64,000 bases of DNA from Trichomonas vaginalis G3 (taxonomy: Eukaryota > Parabasalia > Trichomonadida > Trichomonadidae), in contig NC_067203.1 of NCBI RefSeq assembly GCF_026262505.1, forward strand, positions 2,914,001 through 2,978,000, given 5' to 3'. The position numbers were made by a program, and so were the translations under genes. The notes below the pieces were generated by a model that searched no databases, was not told where the DNA came from, and was given only the letters and a program-made list of their open reading frames with translations. Positions 9,547-19,059 of this stretch are shown piece by piece (the first letter of the stretch is position 1; the number at the start of each line of letters is the position of its first letter).

Positions 9547-9749
9547 GAACGTTTATTTTTTTACATTAGTGAAGTCGTTTGTGAAAACGTTAGTGAAGTG
9601 AAGTGGTTGGCGGCTTTGTAAATATTTAATGTTAAGTTAGTGTTGTCGTTTGTGTTGTAAAATATACGTTAATGGTTTTGTAAATATTTAAGGTTAAGTG
9701 GTATACGGAGGCGCGCAGTGCCTCAGTACACGACTAACCCATACTAACT
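9547..9749. repeat. M1 right terminal region with subterminal hairpin
   Basis: Degenerate GTGAAGTCGTTT/GTTAGTGAAGTG repeats are followed by GTAAATATTTA and a GC-rich hairpin (9692-9739: GGTTA ... TAACC, inner GAGGC-gcgcagt-GCCTC), then the terminal CATACTAACT. The inner core CGCGCAGTGCC is shared with M2, while the outer stem sequence differs but still pairs. TACGTT at 9750-9755 is the probable target-duplication copy. Confidence 0.75.
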
Positions 9750-11204
9750 TACGTTTTCAGTTGCTAGTTCAATAGGTCCTTTAACAGACAATTTGTATGT
9801 TATTGGAGCAGTAGATGTTTGACCTTGCTGGAAGCAAAAGTCCACTTCTGTTGGAAAACCACATAAGAAATGTGTGTTGTCATAGCTATCCCATTTATGT
9901 TCCACACTACCATCATCCACCAATGACCTCATAACATCTTCATTAAATCCAATCATATCATTGTTTGTATTGCAAGCGTTCGCAACCATTTCATAAAATA
10001 CAGGTCCATATGATTTTTCAGGTTCTGCAGGCATATTTCCATAAGCTCCCATGGAAAGCTGAAGATATTTAAACTTAGGGTTCTCAAAATTAACATAATA
10101 GTTGTCTTTCTTTCTAAATAGTGCCCAAATACTTTTAACATTAATAGGCGTATAAGCTGCTGTAAATGTTGCACTTGAACTATCTGTATTCTTTGAGAAT
10201 GAACCGTCCATAGGAATCCAATCCATAACTTTAACAGGAAAACATAAAGCCTCGTTTGTATAATGTTCTACAAGTTCTGTATAAATGTTAGGGTCTAAAG
10301 AGAATGACTTTGGATGAATGAAACATTCATTAAAATCCATCTTTGTTCGAAATAGTTGCTGGTTTACAGTTGTAATAGTAACTGTTCCACTAGCTTCTAT
10401 TGCCTTCGTTATCATAGTGAATGGTTCATTCCATGGAACAAATTTATTTGTCGGTGGATTTGAATCTGAAGCAAATGCAACTTTAAGAGTTGGATTGAAA
10501 GCAATGATATCATTTACAGATATAGATGTGCATTGTAAGGCGTCGCTACTGAACTTTACTTTAAGCTGAATGTTACCAGCAAAAGCTGGAATAAATCGAA
10601 TAGCTTCTAATGGAAGGAATCTTCTAACAGGAATTCTTAAACGAAGCTTAAAATCAAATGATTTTCCTGCTGTAATTGGACCACTAACAATTTGTCCTGT
10701 TCTGCATGTTCCCGAATGACTCCATACATCTTCATGTCGAGTCTTTGAGAAAACATCTACTTTCTTTATTTGTTCGGTAGTTTGTGAGTTTGAAGTTATA
10801 TATGCTTCTTCTCTTGCGTTGTCTTGAGAATATACGATACGACCATTTGCAATGATTTGATATCCAGCAACTGCATAGAAAGCGTCATCGAAACCAATCC
10901 AAAATCCTGGTGGGTTTGTTTTATTGGAACCTGAACCAATTTCTTTATCTGCAATAAATTGACCTTCCATTTTATACGTAATGAATGTATTGTAAAGGTC
11001 CAACATATTTTCACCAGGAGGTGAGAGATTGAATGTTACCCATGTGTTATCTTTAGCAGTTCCAGGTTGTGATGGAATCTTTGCGTCAGAATATTTTCTA
11101 TTAGTGTCACCAATTTGAACTGCATTGTCTATGATATCGAAATATGAGCGAATCTGATGAATATGCTCTGCTGGAGTAAATTCGTTTAGCTGTTCGTTCT
11201 GCAT
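9744..11204 (-). CDS. Major capsid protein, double jelly-roll, M2
   Basis: This 486-residue protein is a Maverick major capsid homologue. The motif LRLRIPVRRFLPLEAIRF followed by IPAFAGNIQLKVKF (about residues 187-220) matches equivalent blocks in the M4 capsid (RVPLSSFLIFRFLRYLPNWAG) and, more weakly, the M3 capsid. WVTFNL near residue 55 and FWIGFDDAFYAVAGYQII fit the first jelly roll. It would form the trimeric hexon-like capsomer. The native reading frame is complete from 11204 down to 9750, where the M1 right end begins, so the last bases belong to the inserted element. Length is usual for the family. Confidence 0.85.
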   Translation of the reverse strand: MQNEQLNEFTPAEHIHQIRSYFDIIDNAVQIGDTNRKYSDAKIPSQPGTAKDNTWVTFNLSPPGENMLDLYNTFITYKMEGQFIADKEIGSGSNKTNPPGFWIGFDDAFYAVAGYQIIANGRIVYSQDNAREEAYITSNSQTTEQIKKVDVFSKTRHEDVWSHSGTCRTGQIVSGPITAGKSFDFKLRLRIPVRRFLPLEAIRFIPAFAGNIQLKVKFSSDALQCTSISVNDIIAFNPTLKVAFASDSNPPTNKFVPWNEPFTMITKAIEASGTVTITTVNQQLFRTKMDFNECFIHPKSFSLDPNIYTELVEHYTNEALCFPVKVMDWIPMDGSFSKNTDSSSATFTAAYTPINVKSIWALFRKKDNYYVNFENPKFKYLQLSMGAYGNMPAEPEKSYGPVFYEMVANACNTNNDMIGFNEDVMRSLVDDGSVEHKWDSYDNTHFLCGFPTEVDFCFQQGQTSTAPITYKLSVKGPIELATENVS

Positions 11205-11231
11205 GTATTTACTTCAGATAAAAATATCTAT

Positions 11232-11666
11232 TTACTTCATTATTCTCACTCTTCTTCTTGGCATTCGTGGTGGAAGTTGTTTCTTGACATTTTCAATGAA
11301 CTGTACATTCTCTTTTCTCTCAACTTCTTTCACTGGTGGGTCAGGGTTCTTTGACTCGGTTTGTTTTTCAATGAAATTCACGAACTTTGCAATAAGCTCT
11401 TGGTTCGTTATTGAAAGAACATCTGGCTTCTTTTCTTCTGGTTCTATTGACTTTTCAGTTTGAATAGAAGGCTTAACATGGGCTTCGTGGACTTCACCCT
11501 TACCATACACCTTAATGTTGTCGCTTTCTGTATTCGCTAATGGAACCTTTCTTTTTCTTACGTATATTTTACCATCTTTACTCTGACTTACGTAATAGAA
11601 AGGATGTTGTATTCCTCTTGCGTCATTTAATATAATAGACTCTCGCTCTGATTTTGACAAGCTCAT
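11232..11666 (-). CDS. Hypothetical protein, 144 residues, basic tail
   Basis: Same strand as the capsid gene, 27 bp upstream of its start. The N-terminus has a short beta-hairpin (HPFYYVSQSKDGKIYVRKRK) followed by a charged, disordered region and a Pro/Arg tail (LPPRMPRRRVRI). The hairpin part resembles the start of the 80-residue protein at 28383 (EGFYIHTMKDGRVQFRKIKQ), suggesting a shared small domain. Function unknown; a capsid-assembly helper is one possibility. Confidence 0.55.
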   Translation of the reverse strand: MSLSKSERESIILNDARGIQHPFYYVSQSKDGKIYVRKRKVPLANTESDNIKVYGKGEVHEAHVKPSIQTEKSIEPEEKKPDVLSITNQELIAKFVNFIEKQTESKNPDPPVKEVERKENVQFIENVKKQLPPRMPRRRVRIMK

Positions 11667-11711
11667 TTTACATCGGTTAAAGTTTTAATTTTGTTTTTTA
11701 TCTGCAGTCAA

Positions 11712-11984
11712 ATGACTCAGACAAGTCATATGGACAAGACCCAAGGGGTCATAGATGTTGAAGCATTGAAGAAAGAAATTCGCGAGCAAATTTTATCCGA
11801 ACTGAAGGAACAAAAACAAGAACAAAAGCCAGAGAGACCAAAGAGAAAACTTAGTGAAAAACAACTTGCTGCATTAGCTGCTGGAAGACAGAAGAACCCA
11901 CGTTTGCTGGCAAAGAAAGCTAGAGAAGAAGCAAAAGCAAAGGAAGAACAAAAAGCTAAAGAAGCTGAAGCAAAGAAAGAGTAA
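11712..11984 (+). CDS. Lys/Glu-rich helical protein, 90 residues
   Basis: The first ATG is at 11712 (MTQTSHMDKTQGVID); upstream in-frame sequence has only a TTG. Residues 12-40 form a charged helix, KRKLSEKQLAALAAGRQKN is a SAP-like or AT-hook-like basic stretch, and the tail is an EAKAKEEQKAKEAEA helix. It is likely nucleic-acid binding or a scaffold. Divergent to the 144-residue gene (45-bp gap). Confidence 0.5.
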   Translation: MTQTSHMDKTQGVIDVEALKKEIREQILSELKEQKQEQKPERPKRKLSEKQLAALAAGRQKNPRLLAKKAREEAKAKEEQKAKEAEAKKE

Positions 11985-12008
11985 ATGGTTTATTTTTATC
12001 CGAATTAA

Positions 12009-12913
12009 ATGTATAGACAAATACCTTTAACTGTTGCGTTCAGTAGTGAAAACCCTGACGTCAAAATAAAGGGGAACAGAGTAACGTTTAAGTTTCCAAC
12101 AGACTGGATTGTGAACATAAATGAAGAGAAGTACATTGGCATAACATCTATGTATATAACACGTGCTTTCAGAAAGGTTGACTTTATACTTCAAGTCGAG
12201 ATAGAAAATGACGAACAGTCTTTAAGCGCCCAAAACATTCACATATACAAATACTTTAAAGACGATACAACATTGTTGCAATGTATGATTTCATTTAATG
12301 AGATGTTCGAGAAAAAGTTCAACATTGAAGTACAAACTTTACAGCCTTTACGTGAGTTTCTTGCACAACTGAAGGAAGAAGGTAGTCGGCCACAACTTAT
12401 AGACTTTCATTATGAATTTAATGAAAATGAAGATGGAACTCATGACTGTCAATTCATTGTATTCTCACCATTCAATGAAGTCGCTAAAGAGAAAAAAATC
12501 CATTACGTATAAGATTTCAAATCTCTGAACCCAATGAAGATTTCAAGAATGTTTTCAATTATGATGCAATGCTTCCGAGGAAAAATGAATTTTCAAAGAT
12601 TGTAACACCTGGCATTTGGGATAGAAAGCAAGCTATATTATATTCAAACTTAAGTAAGGGAGTTGAAAATGAGTTCATTGGTCATACAAGAACTTCACCA
12701 CTTCCTAACCCTAAATACTATAAATTAACTGGCTTCAATCGTGAGTTTTGGATAGACATGTTCTCCACTCATGACCATAACTGCCAGTGTTCTTACCTCC
12801 AGACCATAAGGACTGTCTCTACATTGAAGCAAACTCTTAAACTCTACCATCGCAGTATTGTAAATGACCACATGGGCTTCGCCCTTGCCGCTAGCGGCTT
12901 ATTTTTATCATGA
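12009..12913 (+). pseudogene. Penton-like minor capsid gene, broken
   Basis: The N-terminus (MYRQIPLTVAFSSENPDVKI then VTFKFPTDWIVNINEEKYIG) resembles the opening of Polinton minor capsid (penton) proteins, where a short beta strand is followed by the WEVGLxE-type block. The rest is beta-rich. About two breaks are visible and the 3' end runs into two GC-rich hairpins (12874-12884, 12887-12898). It lies between the Lys-rich gene and the polymerase. A pentameric vertex role is inferred. Confidence 0.5.
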
Positions 12914-13029
12914 ATGACCTCATTGCTGACAAAAATAAATGACCTCATTCATGACCTCATTGCTGACCTCATTCATGACCTCATTGCTGACCTCATTCAT
13001 GACCTCATTGCTGACAAAAATAAATGACC
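12900..13029. repeat. 24-bp tandem repeat at polymerase 3' end
   Basis: About five units of GACCTCATTGCTGACCTCATTCAT or half units, flanked by AAAAATAAATGACC on both sides. It lies between the convergent penton-like and polymerase genes. The last bases form the polymerase 3' end. Confidence 0.75.
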
Positions 13030-16000
13030 TCAGAACTTCAACTTACGAATAAAGCTTGTTTTAGTCGTTATTGAGAAGTTAAACTTCTCTTCAAAGCAAG
13101 GTTGACATGACTTACATAAGTCAAATCCAATCTCTTGACCGTCATAAAGTGCTTTATAAAGTTTCATGACACTGAACTCAGAGTCTTTGTCAAATTTTCC
13201 TTGCGGAACCATTAAACCTTTATCTTCATTGTAATAGCATTGTATAGCTTCAGGAAACATTTCATTAGCGGTTAAAGCAATAACATCTTGCTTCACGCCT
13301 TTCATTCTGCAGTGAAATGCAACTTCATTTAAATCGTTAGTGAGTAAGTCTATGTAGGTCTTCTTTCCACAAAATATTGACTTGTATGCTAAACTTTGTT
13401 TTCCAGGTGTTATTTCTGCGAAGTCGCTATGAAACTGACCAAGGTTTTTACCAATGAGAACTCTTCCATAACGTTTCTCAAACTCTTCAGCTAAACGAGG
13501 GATATCTTCATTGTAGAGATGCATACTGTCGGTATCGCTATAAAAGATGTCCATTCCTAAGTCTTCAGCAGTACAGAATACTTCACACATTATTCTCTTC
13601 GACATAGATAGAATGTTAACACCAAGTGGACAGAAGTTAAAGTGTCTGCAAATGCTTTTCGTTAGCTTGAAAATAGTTTTATCTGAACTATCCAAACCTT
13701 CGAACTTCACTATATGGTTGTAATTTCTTATAGCATATCTTATAGCATCTTTGTCATCTACTATGGTTATTTTTGACTCAATAGGAGATAAAATGGTTTT
13801 GCCATAAATGCTGTTCAGAATGAGTTTTATAATTTCTTGTAATGGGTTTTCTTCTTTCTTATACTTTAACCTTAACTCAAACAATTTCTTAACTTCATCT
13901 CTTATTCTCAAATCTCTGTTTCCATCGTAATAGTATCCTTGCAACACTTCACATTTGACACCTTGATATTTTATGAGGTCTTGTAATGTTATATGGTCAA
14001 CATACATTAAACAGCAAGTGTTTGAACTTCTGGGAACGTTAAGTTCTGGATTTAGTTCAGGGTCACAAACTATTAAAGGAAAGTGTCTGTGTATACCAAT
14101 CTCTGTTATCTTAATGAGAACAAAGAAGCCAGACATAAACTTTTCACCAATGGGTTCCTTTTGGTCGTCATCGAATAAATGTCTCATGAGATACTCTGTG
14201 CTTAACATCTCATCCTTCAATACTTTTGGAATTCCTTCTAAAGTATACAATCTTGCTATAGCGGATGGATATAATGAAACAGCGTCGAAATCAGCAATGA
14301 GTTTCTTTTCGCTCTTTTGTTTAATGTTATCTGACAGCATACATCTTCCACCTTGAATGCATCTCGAAATAAATTCTCTTGGTTTATTTGAGAGGTCATA
14401 AAGATTTCCATTCGGGAAGTACACTCTGTTCTCAAATAATTTGTTAGCAATAGAACAAATACTAACGTAGTCATAAACGTTTAAATCAAACTCTTTCAAT
14501 AAGTCATTGCGGAACTTTACAAAACCTTCTCTTAAAATTCTTACATCTTGTTTGCAGTAAAACGTGCTATATTTTTCTAAGTCGAAGTGGTTCTCATCTA
14601 TTCTGCAACCTTTGATGGAATCTATGTTCTTCATGAACGTTTCAATATCTTTTACAAACTTACACGCTTCAGAAATGACACCAGTTCTGTTGTCATTTGC
14701 TAACAAAGTACTGCTGTAGTAGTTGTATGGAAATACTTCTTTCGGTCCTGTTTGTAAGTTAAACATAGCAGGAAATAGTTTAAGCTTCTTATTTATAACA
14801 CTGTAAGAGTCTTTTATAATAATTGCCCGTCCTTTATATAAACCAGTTATTTGCATTGTTCGTGAACCTTTAATGATGGGAGTTCCTTTCACTTCTGTCA
14901 TGTGTCTTAAGATGAAGTTTATATCATAACTGAGGTTATGGAAATATATTAAACTCTTGTCAGGAAGTCGCTCCAAAAATTCTGTTGCGCAGTTTTGACC
15001 CCATATGCTTTCACTCACTGAACCATCTTCACTGTCAAAACAGATGTTAAAAGCTTTATGAAAGCCATCGGTACTGCACTCAAAGTCAGCAAAGAAAACG
15101 TGCTCAGGAATGAACTTGCACTTATTTTTATTTACTTCTTTTGACTCTGCTTTCTTCTTCAGTTGTACACAATACTTTGGAGCATATGTCAAATCTTTAA
15201 ATGGTGCAAGGTTCTGTTTATATAAGTCAGTCGTATATGTGAAAAGTTCTCCATAAGAAATAGGTTCGAAATATTTGCACTCCCACAATGTTTTCATAAC
15301 ATCCCATAACGGTGTTGTTCTATCATAACGAACTACATATTTGTTCTCTCTCTTTGTATAAATCTTCATCTGTTTCTCAATGTTCATTCCACCACAAGCT
15401 TTGAGAATTTCTTTATAGTTTCGAATGAAGTATGTTGTCATTGGTAATCTTTCATTTAGCATGTAGTGGTGTTCAACAAGAAGTAAGTCAATAGTTCGAG
15501 CAGTTTCACATTCTTTTGGTATGTAGTGAATTATTCTGTTATCTTTGGAGTTGTCGAAATAACCAATGGTAACATTAAATGCTATACCAGTTGCGTCAGA
15601 AATTTCTTGTACTTTACTTTGAGGAAAGTCTCTAACACGAATGACTTCTCTCATGTGGTCAATAGTTTCTTCATTTACTCCAGCCTGAATGCAAGCATAA
15701 ACGAAACAATTGTCTTCTGTCATAAGTGTTGCAGTTCTTTTGTTCAGTTCATTGAAGATTTGGTAGCGTTCAAGATTTATAGGTAATGTGCAAAGATACT
15801 TCCAGAACTGACCGCTTCTCTTCTTATAAAACTTCTTTTCACCAAGGATTTCATTCCAGAAGTCATCTATATCTTGTTTATCTCCTGTTTGTTTAAGTCT
15901 GTTCAATAATCTTTTCTGTCTTTCTGTCAGTGTGCTTTCATCTCTATATGGTCTCTTTTTTGGTTTGCCTTTCTTTACATCTGACATCGTTAAGCCTTCA

Positions 16001-16854
16001 TATTCTGTTAAATCATACATCTTTATTTCAGTAAGATTCTTTATGTTTGTCAAGAAGAAGTCATAGTGCATTTCAACAATACCTGCAGCATTTGCTTCTA
16101 TCTCTGATATAAAGTTCTCCTTCAAGAGCTGATGTAGTAATGTTCCAATATTATTGAGGTTTAACGTAGAACATTCATACTTTCCACCAAGTTTATAACA
16201 TACCATCCATCTCTGTTGTGAGTTTATTTTAATCTTCTCTAAGAGTCTCATGAAAACCTTACCGAAATGTTTGTGTAAATAGTCTCTGTTTGGTTCATCT
16301 AAAGCTTCGATGTTAAAGTCAATGAGTCTATTGCCTGACTTCACATTTCTCTTCCTATTCTCTTCATCTTTCTTTAACCATCTCTCACCTTCTTTTGGTT
16401 TGTCGTCAATGGAACGAATGACATCGTTAGCTTTGCGAACTTGTTCTATAGCATTTTTAAACATCTCTCTTCTCTGTTGTTTCAGTGTGTCATCTCTCTT
16501 TCGTGTTTCACCAACGTTTGAGTTCGTAAGTTCAAACATCTCTTGACGAACATCATGAGAAAGAGCTTTACGAGTATGACCAACGTTCGCATTTGTTATG
16601 TCAAACATCTCACGCCTTACTTCATGAGGTACTGAACGTCTATGATATAAGTCAATAGCAACGTCATTTAAAGGAAATGCTCTTGCATTTATGAACTCAT
16701 GAATTCTATCATAAGTTATTTCACCATTGTAGTCATTGAGGATGTCAGCGAGTGCTTTTTTGTTTGTCGCGTAATGTTTTGCAACATCTATGTTAGCTTC
16801 TGTAAGAAGTTGTTTTATTTCCGAGTGTTCTAACTTAGACAACTTCCGATACAT
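13030..16854 (-). CDS. polB: Protein-primed family B DNA polymerase
   Basis: This 1274-residue polymerase would replicate the linear element by protein priming. The proofreading exonuclease motifs are FFADFECSTDG (about residue 585), YFHNLSYDINFIL and FYCKQDVRIL. Polymerase motifs are DFDAVSLYPSAI (A, about 856), KLILNSIYGKT (B, about 1010) and YSDTDSMHL (C, about 1105). The first ~580 residues are extra: they hold two or three ~27-residue repeats (REMFxxTNxNVGxTRK) and a region (DNCFVYACIQAG ... LLVEHHYML, about 385-470) resembling a Cys/His OTU-like protease layout. The reading frame looks whole, and it is the only polymerase in the window. It is divergent from the 154-residue gene over a 100-bp AT-rich gap. 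Confidence 0.92.
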   Translation of the reverse strand: MYRKLSKLEHSEIKQLLTEANIDVAKHYATNKKALADILNDYNGEITYDRIHEFINARAFPLNDVAIDLYHRRSVPHEVRREMFDITNANVGHTRKALSHDVRQEMFELTNSNVGETRKRDDTLKQQRREMFKNAIEQVRKANDVIRSIDDKPKEGERWLKKDEENRKRNVKSGNRLIDFNIEALDEPNRDYLHKHFGKVFMRLLEKIKINSQQRWMVCYKLGGKYECSTLNLNNIGTLLHQLLKENFISEIEANAAGIVEMHYDFFLTNIKNLTEIKMYDLTEYEGLTMSDVKKGKPKKRPYRDESTLTERQKRLLNRLKQTGDKQDIDDFWNEILGEKKFYKKRSGQFWKYLCTLPINLERYQIFNELNKRTATLMTEDNCFVYACIQAGVNEETIDHMREVIRVRDFPQSKVQEISDATGIAFNVTIGYFDNSKDNRIIHYIPKECETARTIDLLLVEHHYMLNERLPMTTYFIRNYKEILKACGGMNIEKQMKIYTKRENKYVVRYDRTTPLWDVMKTLWECKYFEPISYGELFTYTTDLYKQNLAPFKDLTYAPKYCVQLKKKAESKEVNKNKCKFIPEHVFFADFECSTDGFHKAFNICFDSEDGSVSESIWGQNCATEFLERLPDKSLIYFHNLSYDINFILRHMTEVKGTPIIKGSRTMQITGLYKGRAIIIKDSYSVINKKLKLFPAMFNLQTGPKEVFPYNYYSSTLLANDNRTGVISEACKFVKDIETFMKNIDSIKGCRIDENHFDLEKYSTFYCKQDVRILREGFVKFRNDLLKEFDLNVYDYVSICSIANKLFENRVYFPNGNLYDLSNKPREFISRCIQGGRCMLSDNIKQKSEKKLIADFDAVSLYPSAIARLYTLEGIPKVLKDEMLSTEYLMRHLFDDDQKEPIGEKFMSGFFVLIKITEIGIHRHFPLIVCDPELNPELNVPRSSNTCCLMYVDHITLQDLIKYQGVKCEVLQGYYYDGNRDLRIRDEVKKLFELRLKYKKEENPLQEIIKLILNSIYGKTILSPIESKITIVDDKDAIRYAIRNYNHIVKFEGLDSSDKTIFKLTKSICRHFNFCPLGVNILSMSKRIMCEVFCTAEDLGMDIFYSDTDSMHLYNEDIPRLAEEFEKRYGRVLIGKNLGQFHSDFAEITPGKQSLAYKSIFCGKKTYIDLLTNDLNEVAFHCRMKGVKQDVIALTANEMFPEAIQCYYNEDKGLMVPQGKFDKDSEFSVMKLYKALYDGQEIGFDLCKSCQPCFEEKFNFSITTKTSFIRKLKF

Positions 16855-16954
16855 CTTTAGTAGGAAATAAAAAAATATTTTTTTGAAAAAATTAGATTAG
16901 ATTTTTTTAAGTTATTTTTCAAAATAATTTAATATTTTTATTTTAATAAAACAC
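16855..16954. promoter_or_regulatory. Bidirectional AT-rich promoter region
   Basis: 100-bp spacer of almost pure A/T between divergent polymerase and 154-residue genes, with poly-A/poly-T runs and TATTTTTATTTTAATAAAAC just before the ATG at 16955. No other element is seen. Confidence 0.45.
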
Positions 16955-17419
16955 ATGCAAGATTGCAAGTTCTTTTCATACAATGCTCTCGCTACTGCCA
17001 TCAAGAATGAGTTCAATAATGCTTCAAATGTTAATGTTATCTTTAACAAGAAGTTTGTGAAAGAATCTAAGTTTGGTCAGTATGTCGGACCATTAGCTAT
17101 TGTCATCGACCGCAAACGTTATACTTCACAAGAGTTAGCAGTAGTTTTGAAACAAAAGGGTTTCTTCGTGAATGTCAAAGATACTCATTATACTGTCATA
17201 AAGAACTCTAACATTGACTTCTTCAGTATTGCTATGAATCTTTCCGAACAGAAAGAATATAAGAAGGGTGAAACAAATGTGAAATATTATCCTTCATCTC
17301 TGAAGACAATAACGAACAAAGATGTTATACAGAAATTCTTACCAAAGGTTGAAGAAGCTTCTATTGACATTGACGAAGAAAGTGAAATGGTTGAAGAAAT
17401 TGACCCTGACGTCATTTAA
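16955..17419 (+). CDS. Hypothetical protein, 154 residues, acidic C-terminus
   Basis: Not recognised. Residues 1-105 are mixed alpha/beta (NALATAIKNEFNNASNVNV, ELAVVLKQKGFFVNVKDTHY) and look like a small globular domain. The final ~35 residues are acidic (EEASIDIDEESEMVEEIDPD). It ends 16 bp before the convergent KilA-N gene. A replication-associated role, such as terminal-protein-like or single-strand binding, is only a guess from its position beside the polymerase. Confidence 0.5.
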   Translation: MQDCKFFSYNALATAIKNEFNNASNVNVIFNKKFVKESKFGQYVGPLAIVIDRKRYTSQELAVVLKQKGFFVNVKDTHYTVIKNSNIDFFSIAMNLSEQKEYKKGETNVKYYPSSLKTITNKDVIQKFLPKVEEASIDIDEESEMVEEIDPDVI

Positions 17420-17435
17420 GCAAAAATATATTTTT

Positions 17436-18261
17436 TTATTCTTCCTCTTTGAAGTTATCGAAATATTCTGTTATTTTTTCCTTCAGTAATGGTAAGTCTT
17501 CTTTGAATGTAAGTATTGTGCAACCTTTGATGTCATAGTGTGTTTGAGGAAGAGTACTTTTGACAATTTCCTTTATTTGCTCATTCGGTGTCATTGAAAT
17601 CGGTAAGTTTTCACGATAGAACCAGTTTCTGTCAGATTTATATATTTTAGCAAGGTCATAAAAGCTCTTGTTGTTTCTTCTGACTAAATGCAACATAACC
17701 ATATCTTTATCTTCTTCTTTCTCCAACTCTTCAGTATATATCATATACTTATAACTCTTTTCCTTTCCTTTTGGTACTGAACGTGGTATTCTTTTCTGTA
17801 TGCTTTTGTCTTTGGATTCAATGACTTCATCTTTTACTTGAAGTTTCTTTTCCATCTCTCCACGTTCTGCTTTATATAGTTCATCTAACATTATGAAAAT
17901 ATAACAAGCATAACGAGGTGAAGCCCACATTGCTACAGCATTTACTAAAAGTCTATGAACATAATATCCTTTCAAACCAGGTGCCAAATTCTTGCGATTT
18001 TCGAATGGAATCTCTTCTCTCGGTTTTCCGAGGGAAGCAATCATATGGAAATTCTTCTAAAAGTTCTTTTGTCTGTTGGTTTTCAAACCAATGATATGCT
18101 TGCTTTGTAGAACGAAGAGCATTCATTATACTTGGCATTTGGTACATGTCATCTTTGACCGAACGAATGAGGCGAAGTTGTTTGTTATATTGTATGTATT
18201 CATATTCTTCATTTATGGCTTCATGAACGATAGCAGTTGTTGTGTTCTCTGATGTTGACAT
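17436..18261 (-). pseudogene. KilA-N domain DNA-binding protein, broken
   Basis: The N-terminal half carries the KilA-N pattern known from large DNA viruses and phages: MNALRSTKQAYHWFENQQT followed by the block GLKGYYVHRLLVNAVAMWAS with YACYIFIMLDELY. A Lys/Glu-rich linker leads to a C-terminal domain of about 110 residues (MVMLHLVRRNNKSFYDLAKIY). The ATG at 18261 is chosen; the upstream in-frame start is only TTG and lies in the shared promoter block. About one break is visible. A fragment of this gene occurs in the right arm of N at 41985-42110. Confidence 0.75.
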
Positions 18262-18335
18262 TACTGTCTTTACATACAAAATAAAAAAATAAATAAAAAT
18301 AAAACTAACTTTATTTTCTGACTTTCACAAAAGAC
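18262..18335 (-). promoter_or_regulatory. Shared upstream block, copy 1 of 3
   Basis: About 70 bp upstream of the KilA-N gene: TAAAGTTAGTTTTATTTTT, a T-rich run and TATTTTGTATGTAAAGACAG before the ATG. The same arrangement precedes the next two genes on this strand (18962-19035 and 20253-20322), indicating a common promoter for co-regulated genes. Confidence 0.6.
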
Positions 18336-18349
18336 CAAAAATAAACGCT

Positions 18350-18961
18350 TTACATGTATTTTTCAGCAACTTCGTCAAATAATTTTATAGCTTTATCTAT
18401 CTCATCTACTTCAAACGTTTCTTTACCTTTCATGGGAGCACCATACATTTTCTCAAAAACTTCAGGCAGTTCTGTTTCAGCAGCTCTCATATCATTAACG
18501 AACACAACCTTGACTCTATTGACTGTACTGTCATATCTTTGAGTTATATTATATGTTCTTCCTATCTTATATTTTTTTGTATTGAAGTCCTTCGGTTTCT
18601 GAACGATGTAAAGTAAGCCTTCACTGCAACGTTCTGAGTCGAATGAACCATATGTTATGAAGTTATATCCAACAACTGGGTCAATCCATAACAAAACTAT
18701 TGGTATAAGACTTTTGTCTATAAGATATGCTCTTGTTCCATGAAATGCTACTGATATCATAAGCTCAGGATTTCTTGTCAAAATTTTCTGAGTTGAAGCA
18801 TTTCTAACCCAGTCGTTTGTTTTCTTTCCAGATGGAGATATAATGTCTGACAAAGAATATTTGTTGTATTTCTTTGAGTATCTTACGTTTAAATCACCTA
18901 TTCTAACCACTTTGGTGTCATTGTCTATCTTTCTAACTGTTTCAAACTCAATGTTTGTCAT
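18350..18961 (-). CDS. KilA-N-like plus T5orf172 (GIY-YIG-type) protein
   Basis: A 203-residue protein from ATG 18961, where the upstream in-frame start is TTG. The N-terminal ~110 residues (RIGDLNVRYSKKYNKYSLSD, NDWVRNASTQKIL, SLIPIVLLWIDPVVGYNF) form a KilA-N-type DNA-binding domain. The C-terminal ~85 residues (GLLYIVQKP ... KYKIGRTYNITQRYDS ... AAETELPEVFEKMYG) match the T5orf172/MUG113 branch of the GIY-YIG nuclease superfamily. This domain pair is common in nucleocytoplasmic DNA viruses. It is the middle gene of three sharing a promoter block. The reading frame looks whole. Confidence 0.75.
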   Translation of the reverse strand: MTNIEFETVRKIDNDTKVVRIGDLNVRYSKKYNKYSLSDIISPSGKKTNDWVRNASTQKILTRNPELMISVAFHGTRAYLIDKSLIPIVLLWIDPVVGYNFITYGSFDSERCSEGLLYIVQKPKDFNTKKYKIGRTYNITQRYDSTVNRVKVVFVNDMRAAETELPEVFEKMYGAPMKGKETFEVDEIDKAIKLFDEVAEKYM

Positions 18962-19035
18962 TACTGTCTTTACATACAAAATAAAAATTTTTCTTAGAAA
19001 AAAATTAGCGTTATTTTTTTTATCTTAAGGAAAAT
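18962..19035 (-). promoter_or_regulatory. Shared upstream block, copy 2 of 3
   Basis: TTCCTTAAGATAAAA near the distal end and TATTTTGTATGTAAAGACAG next to the ATG, matching the blocks upstream of the KilA-N and 314-residue genes. Confidence 0.6.
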
Positions 19036-19059
19036 TCATGATTTTTGTTGCTGAATTCA

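Larger units (their letters stand above)
1..9749. mobile_element. M1: Maverick/Polinton element, right-hand part
   Basis: Right half of a Maverick whose left end lies before the window. It carries integrase, collagen-like fibre, several virion-type genes, packaging ATPase and a basic protein, and ends in a subterminal hairpin plus CATACTAACT at 9749. The next six bases, TACGTT, are the expected target-duplication copy; the other copy would lie upstream of the window. The element sits in the 3' end of the M2 capsid gene. Most genes look whole, with about three breaks visible, in the p197-like gene and the ATPase. High similarity to the M2 copies of the same genes suggests a recent element. The polymerase and capsid genes expected for a full Maverick would be in the unseen left part. 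Confidence 0.8.
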
